Assembly (NCBI GenBank): GCA_028023455.1
Contig: JAQFVV010012497.1
Span: 2,730,001 to 2,794,000 of the forward strand
Direction: 5' to 3'
Origin: Epiperipatus broadwayi
Lineage: Eukaryota > Onychophora > Udeonychophora > Euonychophora > Peripatidae
DNA length: 64,000 nt
Shown piece after piece: positions 11,661-22,299 of the stretch (its first letter is position 1; each line of letters begins with the position of its first letter). A program made the translations under genes and the position numbers. The notes below the pieces were generated by a model. The model worked only from the letters and a program-made list of their open reading frames with translations, made no database searches and was not told the DNA's origin.

Positions 11661-11999
11661 TTGTCAACTGCTGTTTTGACTGGTGATTTTACAGTATCCT
11701 GGGAATAAGAATCATAATTTACTTTTGTCTGTCATGACTGTAAATTTTATTTTAAAAAAAGGGGGGAAAGTCATTCACATACACATTTTATCTTGTCTTC
11801 AAGAAAACTCAACTGATATTTCAATTAAGAATTATCAAGCAACTGAGAAGAAAGTCCATGATGTTTCTTGATCTTAAAATCAGGGATAAGTCAATAAACT
11901 CATTATACAAGCTGATGTTCATTTACTGTAGCAATAATAGTTGCAATGATAAAAACATAGAGTGGACATTAGAAATTTGATCAACTCAATTCCTTTAAG

Positions 12000-12520
12000 G
12001 TTCCAAAGAAAAATCTAAGCATGACCTTTCAATTAACCACAAACTTCTTTGGATATTAAAAATTTCCTTTGCTTGGTTCCTTTAAGGCTCCAAAGAGAAG
12101 CAAACTCCTTTCTACAGCATTGCCTCTATTTTTCCATATGAGCACTGATTTTATAAATGCCTTCAAAGCTAACATAAACATTCTCTAACTTTAATTACCT
12201 TAAAACCTGTTCCAACTGACTATCATCAATTATTATTTCTCCAATTCCCCTGGCTAATTGGCAATATCCATGTCTTGTTGGTATTTAATTTAAGACTATA
12301 TTCTGATCATGCTCTTTCATCGGTTTATCAAAGCTTGTAGTTCTTTCTCTGCTGTTGCCATCAAAGCTATATCACTTTCATATTGCATATTCATTTTCAT
12401 CTAGCATATAATCTGCTATGAAAACCATGCAAAGCTCTTTCACTGCCACCTTGGCTGTAATATTGAATAACTATGGTGATAACATATAGCCCTGTCTATT
12501 TATTTAGCCACTTGAAATTA
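12000..12520 (-). pseudogene. Reverse transcriptase fragment of another LINE
   Basis: On the minus strand the piece reads 'RQGYMLSP' then 'LFNITAKVAVKEL' (about 12500-12430), a 'DENEYAI' block, then 'ALMATAEKELQALINR' across a frameshift (12380-12320), and 'LKLNTNKTWILPIS' (about 12290-12245). The order RQG-x-LSP-x-LF, (Y)ADD-x-ALMA, EKELQxLINR, LKLNxxKT is RT motifs 4-6 of a non-LTR element different from the RTE copy next to it. The YADD box itself has decayed. Boundaries are approximate. Confidence 0.7.
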
Positions 12521-14640
12521 ATCTGAGTTTGTCTACTTTAATGTCATTTTAGTCTTTTGTTTCCTACGTAAGGAAAACAATAAATATAAAAGATATCCCA
12601 TATTCAACACTGCTATCCAAAGCTCGTCATGAGATAGAGATCAAAAACTTTCTGATAATAAATATTCAGTACAGTTCACAATTCAGAAACATTCCTAGAA
12701 GAGACTTTACAATAGCAAAATATTCTTAAAAATATAATTTACAATGACCACAACACTTTTGCATATTATGTATAAAAATATACAAACCCATTAATTTATG
12801 CATATCTTCCTCCAATTAAAAAAAAACACTCATATACACTACTATGTATATTGCTTTAAGACAATAAAAAACTAATTTAATTGAATAGTTAGCTCATATA
12901 GTTATATATAATATAGAAATTATTTTTTAGAGAAACCAAAATGCTTTGGTTATGATCATATAAGTCCTGTTGAGTATAAATTATCAACCCAAAGAAAAGT
13001 GCAATAGTTGTTTATAATCAAAAATGCTTGGTCATCATTGTTTTATTTTGAATAATAATAATAATAATAAATGCCTGCATTAGTTAATCACCATGCAAGG
13101 GAGTAACGTAAAATAAAAAATAGTTGTCAATAATAACAAAATCTTGCTCCATAAAGTAGTATTTCATATGATCTACCCATTTTTTTAGAAACAAAGGATC
13201 TTCATAAAGCAGTAGGTCACAGTTATGAGGCAATATCTTGATTCATCTACTCTTATATATTTCTTTTTAATTCCAGCTTTTGTTTTTGAGAGAAATTACT
13301 ATGACTCTATCCAACCCTATCCATCATTGGTTTTGTCATTATACTCCTATAAAAATGTTCTTTCACAATTATTCATTGGGGATCTGCATTTCACTAAATG
13401 ATATATTTGTATTACTCTTTTAGCATTAAATTGTCTTATCTCAAGATTGAAATTCAGAAATCCTCTTACGATTTCTGTGTAAGCTTGTGGTTAAGACCTG
13501 TAGAGGTCCCTACCTTTGCATTTTTAACAGCACATGCTTTAGGTTAATTGCCTTAGTAAATATTACTATTATAATTGCAGATCTTTTTATTATTTTTGCT
13601 CATTACTGCCTTATTTTACCACAAATCCAAATATATACCTATAAGTTTTGCAATTATTTTATTTTCTATACATGTCCGCACATGCATATATATATATATT
13701 ATGTTAGTTATTAAAGCTTTTTAAAAACTTTAATACTTTAATATTATTCTTAAGCATTTTATAAGTAGCAATAATTGAAGAAAATCATAAAATTTATCAA
13801 CAGAAGTAGCATATACTTAAATACAATTAAGCAAATACATTTCTATATACATATGTTAGATGTTGAGATCAAGCTACTGACAGGTTCCATAGGTAATGGA
13901 TAAAAGAATAATATTCAGATATAAGAGTTAACTATGAATAATAAATAGATAGGCCTGACCAAGAGTATTTCCTGCTGCCTTATATAAGATGTTGGTTCAT
14001 CAAAGGCTAATATATGCTGTTTCCGATAATCCTTTCTGTCTCCCTCTTTTGTTTACTTTCTTCAGTCACTTAAATTAATATACTACCTGGTCATCTCCCT
14101 ATAATAATGGAATTGTACTTATGCAATCTCCATTTCCATCCTTTGATGATTACAATCAATTCTGACTTCAACTCTGACAGACCCAACATATAAAATGTTA
14201 TTTTTCAACTAGAGAATAGTTTCAATATTTTTTTCTTGTTCACATTTCCTTTCCCACTAATATAAATTATGCAAGCAGAATTCATCTGAAGCACTTTTAA
14301 TTTTAAACATAAGCTTTGATGGTTTAAGAAAATATTTTTTCTTTTCAGAGTGAATATTTTTACAACAGTTAATTGCTATTTTTTTCACTTTCCAAACATT
14401 TGCTTTTCATAGTTCCTCTTTGCTACAACTATTGCACAGCTCACAGCAGGCTGATAAGAAATATTAAAATTTAATAAAAATTACACAGCATTTAATTTTT
14501 CTTTTCACAATTGTCAATCAAGATGACATTAAAAGAATAATTAATCTGCATGATCACTTATTCAAATAAATGACAAAATTAATATTTCAATATTCATTCA
14601 AAATAAAATATAAATTATTTAAATAAATAATGTACTATAA
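12520..14640. other. AT-rich non-coding stretch
   Basis: It contains an (ATA)n microsatellite at about 13052-13071. Slightly C-richer blocks at 13250-13550 and 13990-14480 read short open stretches on the minus strand ('QAYTEIVRGFLNFNLEIR' from about 13480 down), which may be decayed ORF pieces but match no family I know. No gene is supported. Confidence 0.4.
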
Positions 14641-14649
14641 ATACATAAG

Positions 14650-14810
14650 AAAGCCTTATGGGTTAATAGTAGTGCATCCATTTGACATTAGTATAAGCCG
14701 AGTTCAAATATGGCACAGATTTTCAAGTTCTAATCAGGTTTACGATTTTTCTGCCAGATAGTTAGACTATAGCAATCCAGCTACCTGTCTAATATCAGTT
14801 GGTAAATGAG
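14650..14810 (+). repeat. Probable tRNA-derived SINE fragment
   Basis: 'gggttaatagtagtgcatc' could be a degenerate box A and 'ccgagttcaaatatggcac' a box B, about 40 bases apart, followed by 'gccagatagttagacta' and 'ccagctacctgtctaata'. The spacing and the GTTCAAAT core are as expected for a tRNA-derived SINE head. Only one copy was noticed. Confidence 0.4.
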
Positions 14811-15235
14811 TATATAATTATTTCTAGATGAGAGTTAAAAGAAGAATAAAAAACGATCAAATCATCAATTAGCAATTTTGATAAATAATATTAATTCCTT
14901 CACAATTCTGCAATGAAGTGGGCTATTTAAAGCTGTTTCATGTACGCACATATATATATATATGAGATACTTGGATATTTTTCAAAAAAACTTCTCACCT
15001 ATAGCAATAATAGTTTTCATAATCTTAAGGATTATCCATACATTTTTTGCAAACATATATACACATAAACAGAGATATAGAAAAAGAACTTTTCTACTCT
15101 CAACTAGAATATATGGTGATTCAGATTTAATTTATATTTTTTATGTTATCTTCTAAAAAACAAGTACTGTACATTAATTTAAAATTCTCAGTGGGAAAGA
15201 GTGCAATGACTACAAAATGAAAAAAATAATTGATC

Positions 15236-15798
15236 ATCCTACCTTGTTGCTCTGAAAATAAGACCTAACCAGAAAAAAAAAGTCCTAGCATGATTTTTTA
15301 CAATGTTTGTAATATAAGCCCCAGTTAGAAAGAAAAAGAAAATACTGTACAAACACTAGATTAAATCACAGCAGTGCTGTAAGATAGTTTAATTGTAAAC
15401 CTGCCAAATAATCAATCAGAACATAGACATAACACATGTGTGAACCCCTGGTAATAGAAAAATATTTATTATATTGTCAAATGCATTAATTTCTTTTTCT
15501 TTTAAAACAAAAATTAACCAGAAGGGCTTATATTTTGGAATTACTAACTTTATTATCATATACATTGTGTTATAGCAGACTTGATCATAATTATACACTC
15601 ATGTGCATTTTTTTGCCATATATCTCATAATTCTCCAGTTACTGTTTTGAATAAATGTAGATTCTTATACGTAAATAAATGTAGACTTACTTGTACATGA
15701 AAAAAAAAATGTCATTCTCCAAAAATAAGCCCTAGGGCATGTTTTGGACCAAAAATTAATATGACTGTCTTATTTTCGGGGAAAGACAGTAGTAGGAT
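15236..15798. mobile_element. Non-autonomous TIR DNA transposon (~560 bp)
   Basis: The left end 'atcctaccttgttgctctg' plus 'aaaataagacctaa' is mirrored at the right end by 'gtcttattttcggggaaa' plus 'gacagtagtaggat': the outer 7 bases (atcctac/gtaggat) and the inner 'gaaaataagac' are inverted matches. Subterminal blocks are also mirrored ('agtcctagcatg' on the left, 'aagccctagggcatg' on the right). No transposase ORF lies between (the 60-codon minus ORF at 15416-15598 is chance). The 'aaaataag...cttattttcgggg' ends look like a transposon end type seen in many animals, but I cannot name the superfamily with confidence. Confidence 0.65.
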
Positions 15799-16027
15799 AT
15801 TGTTTTCCATTTAATTCTTAATAAAAAAATATTATAGTATTTTGATTTCAAAATTTATTATAAAGATAATGATATCAATATAATTTTTTAAGTATATGCA
15901 TGCTAAGTTTTTTGCCTGGAGGTTAAACAGCTAGGCTGTAAATTATTATGATCAAATGATAATACTTGATCAACATTAATAGTAGTTTGCCATTGTATTA
16001 ACATTCCTTAACATAATTCATTCTTCA

Positions 16028-16160
16028 CATGATCACCATTTCTTATGCTAGCAGATAACTGTTATTAAAACAGGCAAAACTCTCCATACAGTGCATCCAT
16101 TGATTACTCTTGTTGGCACTGTGGCACTACTGTATGGAGAGTTTTACCTGTTTTAATAAT
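16028..16160. mobile_element. Family F deletion derivative forming a 29 bp-arm hairpin
   Basis: The left arm 16062-16090 ('ttattaaaacaggcaaaa', 'ctctccataca') and right arm 16131-16159 are inverted copies with one mismatch, separated by 40 bases that contain family F sequence in inverted order ('catccattgattactct'). This is what remains if a long inverted-repeat family F element loses its middle. Confidence 0.75.
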
Positions 16161-16319
16161 TCATTCTTGCATCTCAAAAATAACTCGTAAACTCTTAACT
16201 TTGTTCTTTATAAAAATACCCATTATTTTCAAGAGATTTTTTTATTTTATTTGGATTTAAGTTTAGCATCCCTTGTATCATAATTTTTGAAATTTTTTTT
16301 TTATTATTATTATTTTTTG

Positions 16320-17290
16320 TTTTTATCAGGACATCCCTCATGTCAACTCCATTAATAGTTCAACCAAACAACAGCATAACTAGTCAACCAGAGTGATAAG
16401 ACTTGCTATGCTGATGGATGGTTGAGATATGATGGAGTTGACAAAAAATGCACTATAATAGCAAAACCAAAAAAGATTGAAAATATATAATTTTGATTGT
16501 AATGATCATTTTCCTTTCACTGATTCTCAAAAGTACCTAGAAATCAGTCTTTGTTTTGCATGAGAATGATATAGTAGAGTATCCAGCTGTCAACATGGGC
16601 ATAAAATTCAGATGCTTGATATCTCTAGCTCATCTGAAGAACAAAGGTTGTTCACAAAATGCATGCATAGTAAAAGAGAGTAGTCTGAGTTTCTGCACTA
16701 GGAGAAAGTTGGATGTGAAGATGACATGAGATATGCAATGATAAAAATAAAATAAAAACTTGAAAATATATATCTGCAGTGCAATGATTGTTTATTCTTC
16801 CATTAATTATCAAAACAGATTTTGTGATAAAGGATACTAACTGTCAACATGGGCATGAAGATTAAGATGTTTGATAACTCTAGATCACATGAAGAGTAAA
16901 AATACATGCTTAATGAAAGAAGATGGTGGTCCCCATTTCTGCACTGATGGAGATTGAAACGTTGTCAAGTTGATATGAGAAATGCAATGATAAAAATCAA
17001 AAAAACTTGAAAATATATATCTTCAAATCAATGCTCATTCACTCTTTCCACAAAATGTTAAAAATAAGTAAACCCCAATTCTTGTGGGAGAGTGATGTTA
17101 AAATATTGAACTCTCAACATAGGCAAGAAAATTCAGATGTTTGATATATTTAACTCACCCATAATGAAAAAGTATGAAATTATGAAGAGTGATCTGACTT
17201 GCCTAGATTGGTGAATGGTTGTGAAGTGGTAGAATTGAGATGAGAAAATCCTGACAAAAAAAAATTGAAAATATAAGTATTTTTATATTC
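16320..17290. repeat. Tandem satellite-like array, ~250-280 bp period
   Basis: About three and a half degenerate units. The marker 'ttgaaaatata' recurs at about 16477, 16759, 17010 and 17264; the marker 'gtcaacatgggcat' (variant 'ctcaacataggcaa') recurs at about 16589, 16843 and 17113, each followed by 'aagatgtttgata' or 'tcagatgcttgata' variants. 'gagatatgcaatgataaaa' and 'gagaaatgcaatgataaaa' precede two of the A-rich markers. The first, partial unit contains a hairpin (16341-16382 pairing with 16402-16443). No ORF. Both sides are bordered by family F end sequence. Confidence 0.75.
16341..16443. repeat. Imperfect hairpin at the start of the array
   Basis: 'tgtcaactccat' (16341-16352) pairs with 'atggagttgaca' (16432-16443), and 'acagcataac' (16371-16380) pairs imperfectly with 'gctatgctga', both about the same centre near 16392. 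Confidence 0.7.
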
Positions 17291-17302
17291 AATAAACATC
17301 AC

Positions 17303-17455
17303 ATGACCATCACCTCTTATGCTTGTGTATAACTGTTGTTAAAACAGGCAAAACTCACTATATATATATATATATTGCCACACACACAGCAAGCTAGAGC
17401 AATCAATGGATGCCAGAAGGCTTGTGTATAAAATTCCCATCTAGTGCATTTACAA
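17303..17455 (+). mobile_element. Family F end fragment, right of the array
   Basis: 'cctcttatgcttgtgtata' then 'actgttgttaaaacaggc' and 'aaaactc' repeat, in the same orientation, the sequence at 16040-16082. It continues with an (AT)n insertion, then 'agcaatcaatggatgcc', 'agaaggcttgtgtataaa' and 'attcccatctagtgca'. The array therefore sits between two direct copies of the same extended end. Confidence 0.7.
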
Positions 17456-17459
17456 TTTT

Positions 17460-19735
17460 TTTTAAAAAAAGAGAGAGAGAAAATTTGGAAGACATTTTTT
17501 TAGGAAAATGTAATTTAATCCTTATAAAATATTTAAAAAAATATTAAAATATGGAATTAATGTAAAATTAAAATCCATTATTTAAATAACAAAATAAGTA
17601 AAAATTAGTTTAAGACAGTTGGAAACTTTCAAAATAAACTTTTAATTTTTTTTACATGTGTACTATGTAAATATCAAGGAAATATCCTTATATGTAATAT
17701 TTTCCATTTCAAACAGACCTTTTATTCATTAGCAGTCAGATATAGACCTTCTAACCTTAAATAATAATAAAAAGAGAGAGAGCGCGCGAACAGAATAGAA
17801 AATAAAAAGTTACAGAAAAAAAAAAAATTGAAATAAGAATTACCATCCATGAAATTAAGGAAAGAAAATGTGGATCACAAACAAATAATCCCATTGTCAA
17901 AGTTGAAGAAGAGATATTACTGACGCAATGGTAGTCAATGTTAATGAAGGCAGTAAAGTAAAAGTGAAAAATAGCAAACTAAAAAAAAAGCCAAATAAAT
18001 GATAGAAAAGACTGTGTTGGAAGCAGAACATAGCTTTTGTTAGCCAACATCTTATCACACAAAGTAATAGGAGATAACCTTGGTCAGACATTCCTTACTA
18101 AATAAAACAAATAAACATGGTAATAATAAAGAACACCTGAATAATCACAAGATTAAATAATGTATGGCAAAAGTTTATATATAAATATTTAATCAGTATA
18201 AGAATAATTTTATCTTTAAACATAACTTTATTTCCTTTTATAAAGGTTTATACATAGTAGGTAGCAGAAAAAAATATGACAGGGTAACTAAATATATTCA
18301 GTGAACAAATATGTAAAATATTTTCTTCAAAAAAAAAAAAGAGAAAGAAATTATGCATTGCTCCAATAAGTAAGAAGAATAGACCCACTTACAGACTTAA
18401 TCTGCCGCAAGACTGATTACACAATCAGAAATCAATTTTTGAACATAAATTCTTATTGACTTAAACTTATAAATGATGTCTATATATCTTTGTGATTATT
18501 GATCACACATGAACATCCACATATGTAGTGCACCAGAGGATAAGCAAAATGAAAAATATTAACATGAAAATAGAAAAGAAATCCCAAGACAAATTAGCAA
18601 ATAATAGTGAAATTGACTCTAGTCTATAAAGCAAGGCACTAATTTAATATGTAATCTAATGTTTCATATCTTCTATAGCACATATAAACATGTTGGACTA
18701 TTCATATTTTATAATACATAATTAACTAGGTTGTAATAGATAGACACATGAAAAAGTATACATTTTAAAATAATTAAGCTTTATAATAATGGAGAAAAAT
18801 ATTTTATTGTAATAACATTTCAAATATGTGATGAGACAATGAGAAAACTAATAACTGTATTTTAAACAATAGTTCAGATTAGCAGTTGCCATCTTGCAAA
18901 AATTTACAGATGGTGTTGGAAGAAAATAAATAATAAATTTTAAGAGTGTAATGAGTCAAACAGAATAAATCTTAATGATATGAAAAGTCTAATTTGTTAA
19001 AATATGCAGAGAGCATGTATATAAAATCAATTTTTTTCTTCACCACTCAAAAATCTTAGACTAATATCTATAAATTTCTTTCTAATTAAAATTTAGAATG
19101 TTTAATCAAGGGTAATATAATTCAATCTATTACTCTGCTTCAAATTTCTCAATTTCACTAGATACTTCCTCAGCTTTTGATTCAGTTCCCACTCCAAAAC
19201 TACTCTAAGTACTAAAACAATTTAGCATTCCCCCTATTTCTACATAAATACTAAGTAATGTTAAATCATAATTTTCACTTTATGATGAATTAAAAGATAT
19301 TCCTAAGTTTTGTGCTACACAATTTCATACTTCAAAATTTTTCATTGGGTTCTTATTTATCTCATGCATCAATCTTTTTCTTACTTCAGAGCAAAAGAAA
19401 TCTACAAAAAATTCAAATCATTTAAATGATATCATTAAATACATTTCTTATGGAGATGATCTTATAATCCTTTCTTTTAAAAAGCTATTACCTAATCTAA
19501 TTATATGTCATAATTATAAAAAATAATATTGACTTCAATTAAATAAAAATTTAAAAAATGTATGAAAAATTGTCTGGGAAAATAGTTTCCTCCATTTTAA
19601 TATGTATCATTACATCAACAACCATTTATAAATGAATATGGCCACTTCTACAAACCAATTGGAAATCTTAAATATATCAACATATAGTATATGCTAATTC
19701 ATTTTTTTTTTTGTTTGATATATTATGATGTTGTC
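17460..19735. other. AT-rich non-coding stretch
   Basis: It includes a purine-rich 'aaaaagagagagagcgcgcg' patch near 17770 and many A-runs. A 64-codon minus ORF (17897-18091) is hydrophobic low-complexity sequence without a known motif. No gene supported. Confidence 0.45.
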
Positions 19736-19739
19736 TTTT

Positions 19740-20340
19740 AATTTCTGCAGAAAACTTTTCTTTCTGAAATACTTGTGTCTAATTGCAGTTCTCAAATATA
19801 TTCTATTATCTGTCATATCTTCTCAATTGAAACAATCAACACTGCATTTTTTCAAAATATCTTTGAGGTAATCCTTGTAACATAAACAACATCTACCTCT
19901 CTCATGAAAACCATGTTCGAGTTCAGTAAAAAACAAACTTTTAGGAAGTTTTGTATCATTTGTTTTATATGATCAACCAATAAAGGTATAATTTTATAAA
20001 AATGGATACTAAAAAATCGCATGCAGCTAAATGAAGAATACATTGGTTGGTTTAATAATCTTATCACTGAATTTTCAAAATTTCTCAAAACATCCTTAAA
20101 TAAAACTTTTCCAAATTCTTTATGTCATAATAATAGTTCTATATACACCACTTGTTGCAGTATTTATTTCTCTGTCATGAAATAGTAGATTTTCTAACTT
20201 ATTAAAAGCTACAGCAACACATTGTAGTGTATGTTATACCTCAAAGTCTACTGTGCTCAAAATACTTAAATATTTTTGAACAATAAATTGATTGCCTTAC
20301 ACGATTTGATGCAGTGAAAGAGTAATAGATCCTAAAACTC
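19740..20340 (-). pseudogene. LINE C-terminal fragment, zinc-finger-tailed type (copy 2)
   Basis: The minus strand from about 20090 downwards reads, with frameshifts, 'LPKSLFFTELEHGFHERGR', 'LCYKDYLKDILKKCSVDC', 'EDMTDNRIYLRTAIRHK' and 'YFRKKSFLQKLKDN'. The order (LPKxLxxxEL..G.R.RGRP..RYKD.LK..L, W/N-E, DR...R) is the conserved C-terminal block of a widespread animal LINE group. It aligns motif for motif with copy 1 at 3180-3700, in better condition. The 78-codon ORF at 19852-20088 covers part in a shifted frame. Only about 19740-20090 is secure; the upstream part to 20340 is inferred. Confidence 0.7.
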
Positions 20341-20349
20341 AAAATCCAT

Positions 20350-21030
20350 CAATGCAATCTAATTATCATTTCCAGGATTCATGGGTTTTTTTTCTATTTA
20401 ATATGTACATGTTTACATCTTAAAGAACAATTCTAAAGCTAAGATACAGGAATTAAGTTAAGAAAGTGGAAGATAATTGTAAAACTATCATCTACAATAA
20501 TCAAATATTATTGCTAATCACAGTATTCTTGTGTATATTTACTCACTCTGTCTTAAGGCATACAATGTGCAAAGAACATTAAATGCACATTCTCAAAAAT
20601 TTTCTAAATTAATCACTGTCCATTAGTTAAATAATTTAATAAAAAATAACACTTAAGTACAAAAAAAAAATGCTACACAATTCTGTCACACTCACAAAAA
20701 AAATCTAATGAAGCATATATGAAGATTTATATTGGTTTTAAAACAAGTTTATTCAAAAAAATATATACAAATTTAAAAACTACGAGTGGAACACTGTTAC
20801 CCAAGGATACCCAATATAATACTTTCTAATATTTGAGTACTTTTAATGAACCACCATGAAGTAAAAAAAATATGCATAACAGCTCAATTGTGTAGAGTGT
20901 GTGAACCCTATGACAAAACTGACATTTACATTAAGTTATTTTCTATTGTTATCAACACAACTCAGCATGCATGCTGAAATAAAATTTTAGTTCAGCACAA
21001 TGTTTTCCATTTTAATTATGTAATTGATGG
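20350..21030. other. AT-rich non-coding stretch, nothing recognised
   Basis: No ORF or repeat could be supported between the LINE fragment and the Penelope palindrome. Confidence 0.5.
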
Positions 21031-21081
21031 ATTACAATATAATATATATAGCTTTACTTCTCACTATATGTAAAATATATA

Positions 21082-21818
21082 ATTGTTAATTAGAGAAGAT
21101 ATTAATTAGTATTAAAGTTTATCGGCTTAACGTTTTCGAGGATCCATGCCTCATATTCATAGCCTTCATAAAATGTATAATAAAATATGCAAATACAAAT
21201 ATTCAAATAAGCTAGTATTACGTAGCCCATTTCTTCGAGATCTTGAAGCAAATATCCTTTCTATTAATGGCATGGATGTTTCCATTGATGTAACTCCACC
21301 TAATTCTAATAGATTGCTTAACAACTCTAAAGACCACATTGATCGATCATTCACCCCACACGTGGTATACTCTATTGCCTGCCCTCAGGCTGGATGCCAT
21401 GCTATATATTATGGTGAAACGAAAGCTACAATCAATACTAGACTGGGTCAACATATTTACACATTTAACAGAGCTCAGAAAAACAGCAACACATCCTCTG
21501 TATTCTTGGAGCATGCTAAACAATCTGGACACAACTTCACACCCGCCAATCCCATAATATTGTGCTCAGAATCAAATGATCACAAAAGAAAAATAAAGGA
21601 GGCATTTTATATCAATGGAAACATCCATGCCATTAATAGAAAGGATACTTGCTTCGAGATCTTGAAGAAATGGGCTACGTAATACTAGCTTATTTGAATA
21701 TTTGTATTTGCATATTTTATTATACATTTTATGAAGGCTATGAATATGAGGCATGGATCCTCGAAAACGTTAAGCCGATAAACTTTAATACTAATTAATA
21801 TCTTCTCTAATTAACAAT
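21082..21818 (+). mobile_element. Penelope-like GIY-YIG fragment between 208 bp inverted arms
   Basis: The left arm 21082-21289 and right arm 21611-21818 are inverted copies with exact symmetry (coordinates sum to 42900) and I count only three mismatches. They enclose 321 bp that encode the GIY-YIG endonuclease part. A 14-base direct repeat 'acaatataatatat' occurs outside or overlapping both ends (21034-21047, 21814-21827) and may be a target duplication, though it is AT-only apart from one C. The near-identity of the arms contrasts with the heavy decay of other elements here. Penelope-like elements are known to carry terminal repeats in direct or inverted orientation, which is the simplest explanation. 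Confidence 0.8.
21146..21682 (+). CDS. GIY-YIG endonuclease domain ORF (Penelope-like element)
   Basis: An uninterrupted 178-codon ORF. Residues ~70-165 carry the GIY-YIG nuclease signature of Penelope-like elements: 'VVYSIACPQAGC' (first Tyr, with the C-x4-C pair typical of this group), 'AIYYGET' (in place of YIG), an Arg in 'TRLGQH', 'FLEHAKQSGHNF', and 'KIKEAFYI' with the conserved Glu, then 'INRKD' resembling the usual NRD end. All expected catalytic-type residues are present. No RT domain is upstream, so this is a 5'-truncated element, not a complete one. The annotated Met and first ~48 residues lie in the left inverted arm, and the same peptide is encoded in reverse by the right arm (minus ORF 21572-21754), so that N-terminus is probably an artefact of the inversion. 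It cannot retrotranspose alone, but may still be translated. Confidence 0.75.
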   Translation: MPHIHSLHKMYNKICKYKYSNKLVLRSPFLRDLEANILSINGMDVSIDVTPPNSNRLLNNSKDHIDRSFTPHVVYSIACPQAGCHAIYYGETKATINTRLGQHIYTFNRAQKNSNTSSVFLEHAKQSGHNFTPANPIILCSESNDHKRKIKEAFYINGNIHAINRKDTCFEILKKWAT

Positions 21819-21833
21819 ATAATATATTAATAG

Positions 21834-21950
21834 TAACAGAGACAAAACTCCATACAGTAGTACCATCCAGTGCAAGCCAGAGTAATCAATGGGATGCAAG
21901 AAGGTTTGTGCATAAAATCGCTTTGTAGTGCCCACTCATCCAATATATAG
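21834..21950 (+). mobile_element. Family F truncated copy
   Basis: 'acaaaactccatacagtag' then 'tgcaagccagagtaatca', 'aaggtttgtgcataaaat' and 'cccactcatccaatata' follow the family F block order and then stop. It lies only about 15 bp after the Penelope palindrome. Confidence 0.7.
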
Positions 21951-22175
21951 GAGATGGTAATCATATTATGGTCAAGTATTAATAGTGTTATTAAGAACAG
22001 CTATGTTTCTGTTCATAAACTTTGTGAATTATGAGGTAATAGTTTTGTCAACTGTCTATGACAAAAAAGAGTCTTTATTGATAAAAAGAATAATAGCATG
22101 ATTTAATCAAATAATTAAACATACATTTCTCAATGAGCAGAAATTAATGAATTTTTTAAATAATAAATAATTGAA

Positions 22176-22291
22176 TGGTTTATTGTATGGGAGTTCATAA
22201 GAAGTTTGCGACCTGAAAATGATAAGTCTAAATCCATAAAACTTTAAACTCTACAGTCTGTCATACACACTACCAATGCATTAAATCATGC
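22176..22291 (-). repeat. SINE family S1 copy
   Basis: 'ggtttattgtatgggagtt', 'cataagaagtttgcgacc', 'ctctacagtctgtcatac' and 'accaatgcattaaatcatg' follow the S1 block order of 5672-5781, in the same orientation. Confidence 0.6.
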
Positions 22292-22299
22292 AATGAAAT

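Noticed and set aside
16320-17290. CRISPR array
   Set aside because: Repeats are ~250-280 bp, degenerate and without short spacers; the DNA is eukaryotic.
21166-21557. Extra ORFs in other frames within the Penelope ORF
   Set aside because: Shadows of the GIY-YIG frame; no independent motif.
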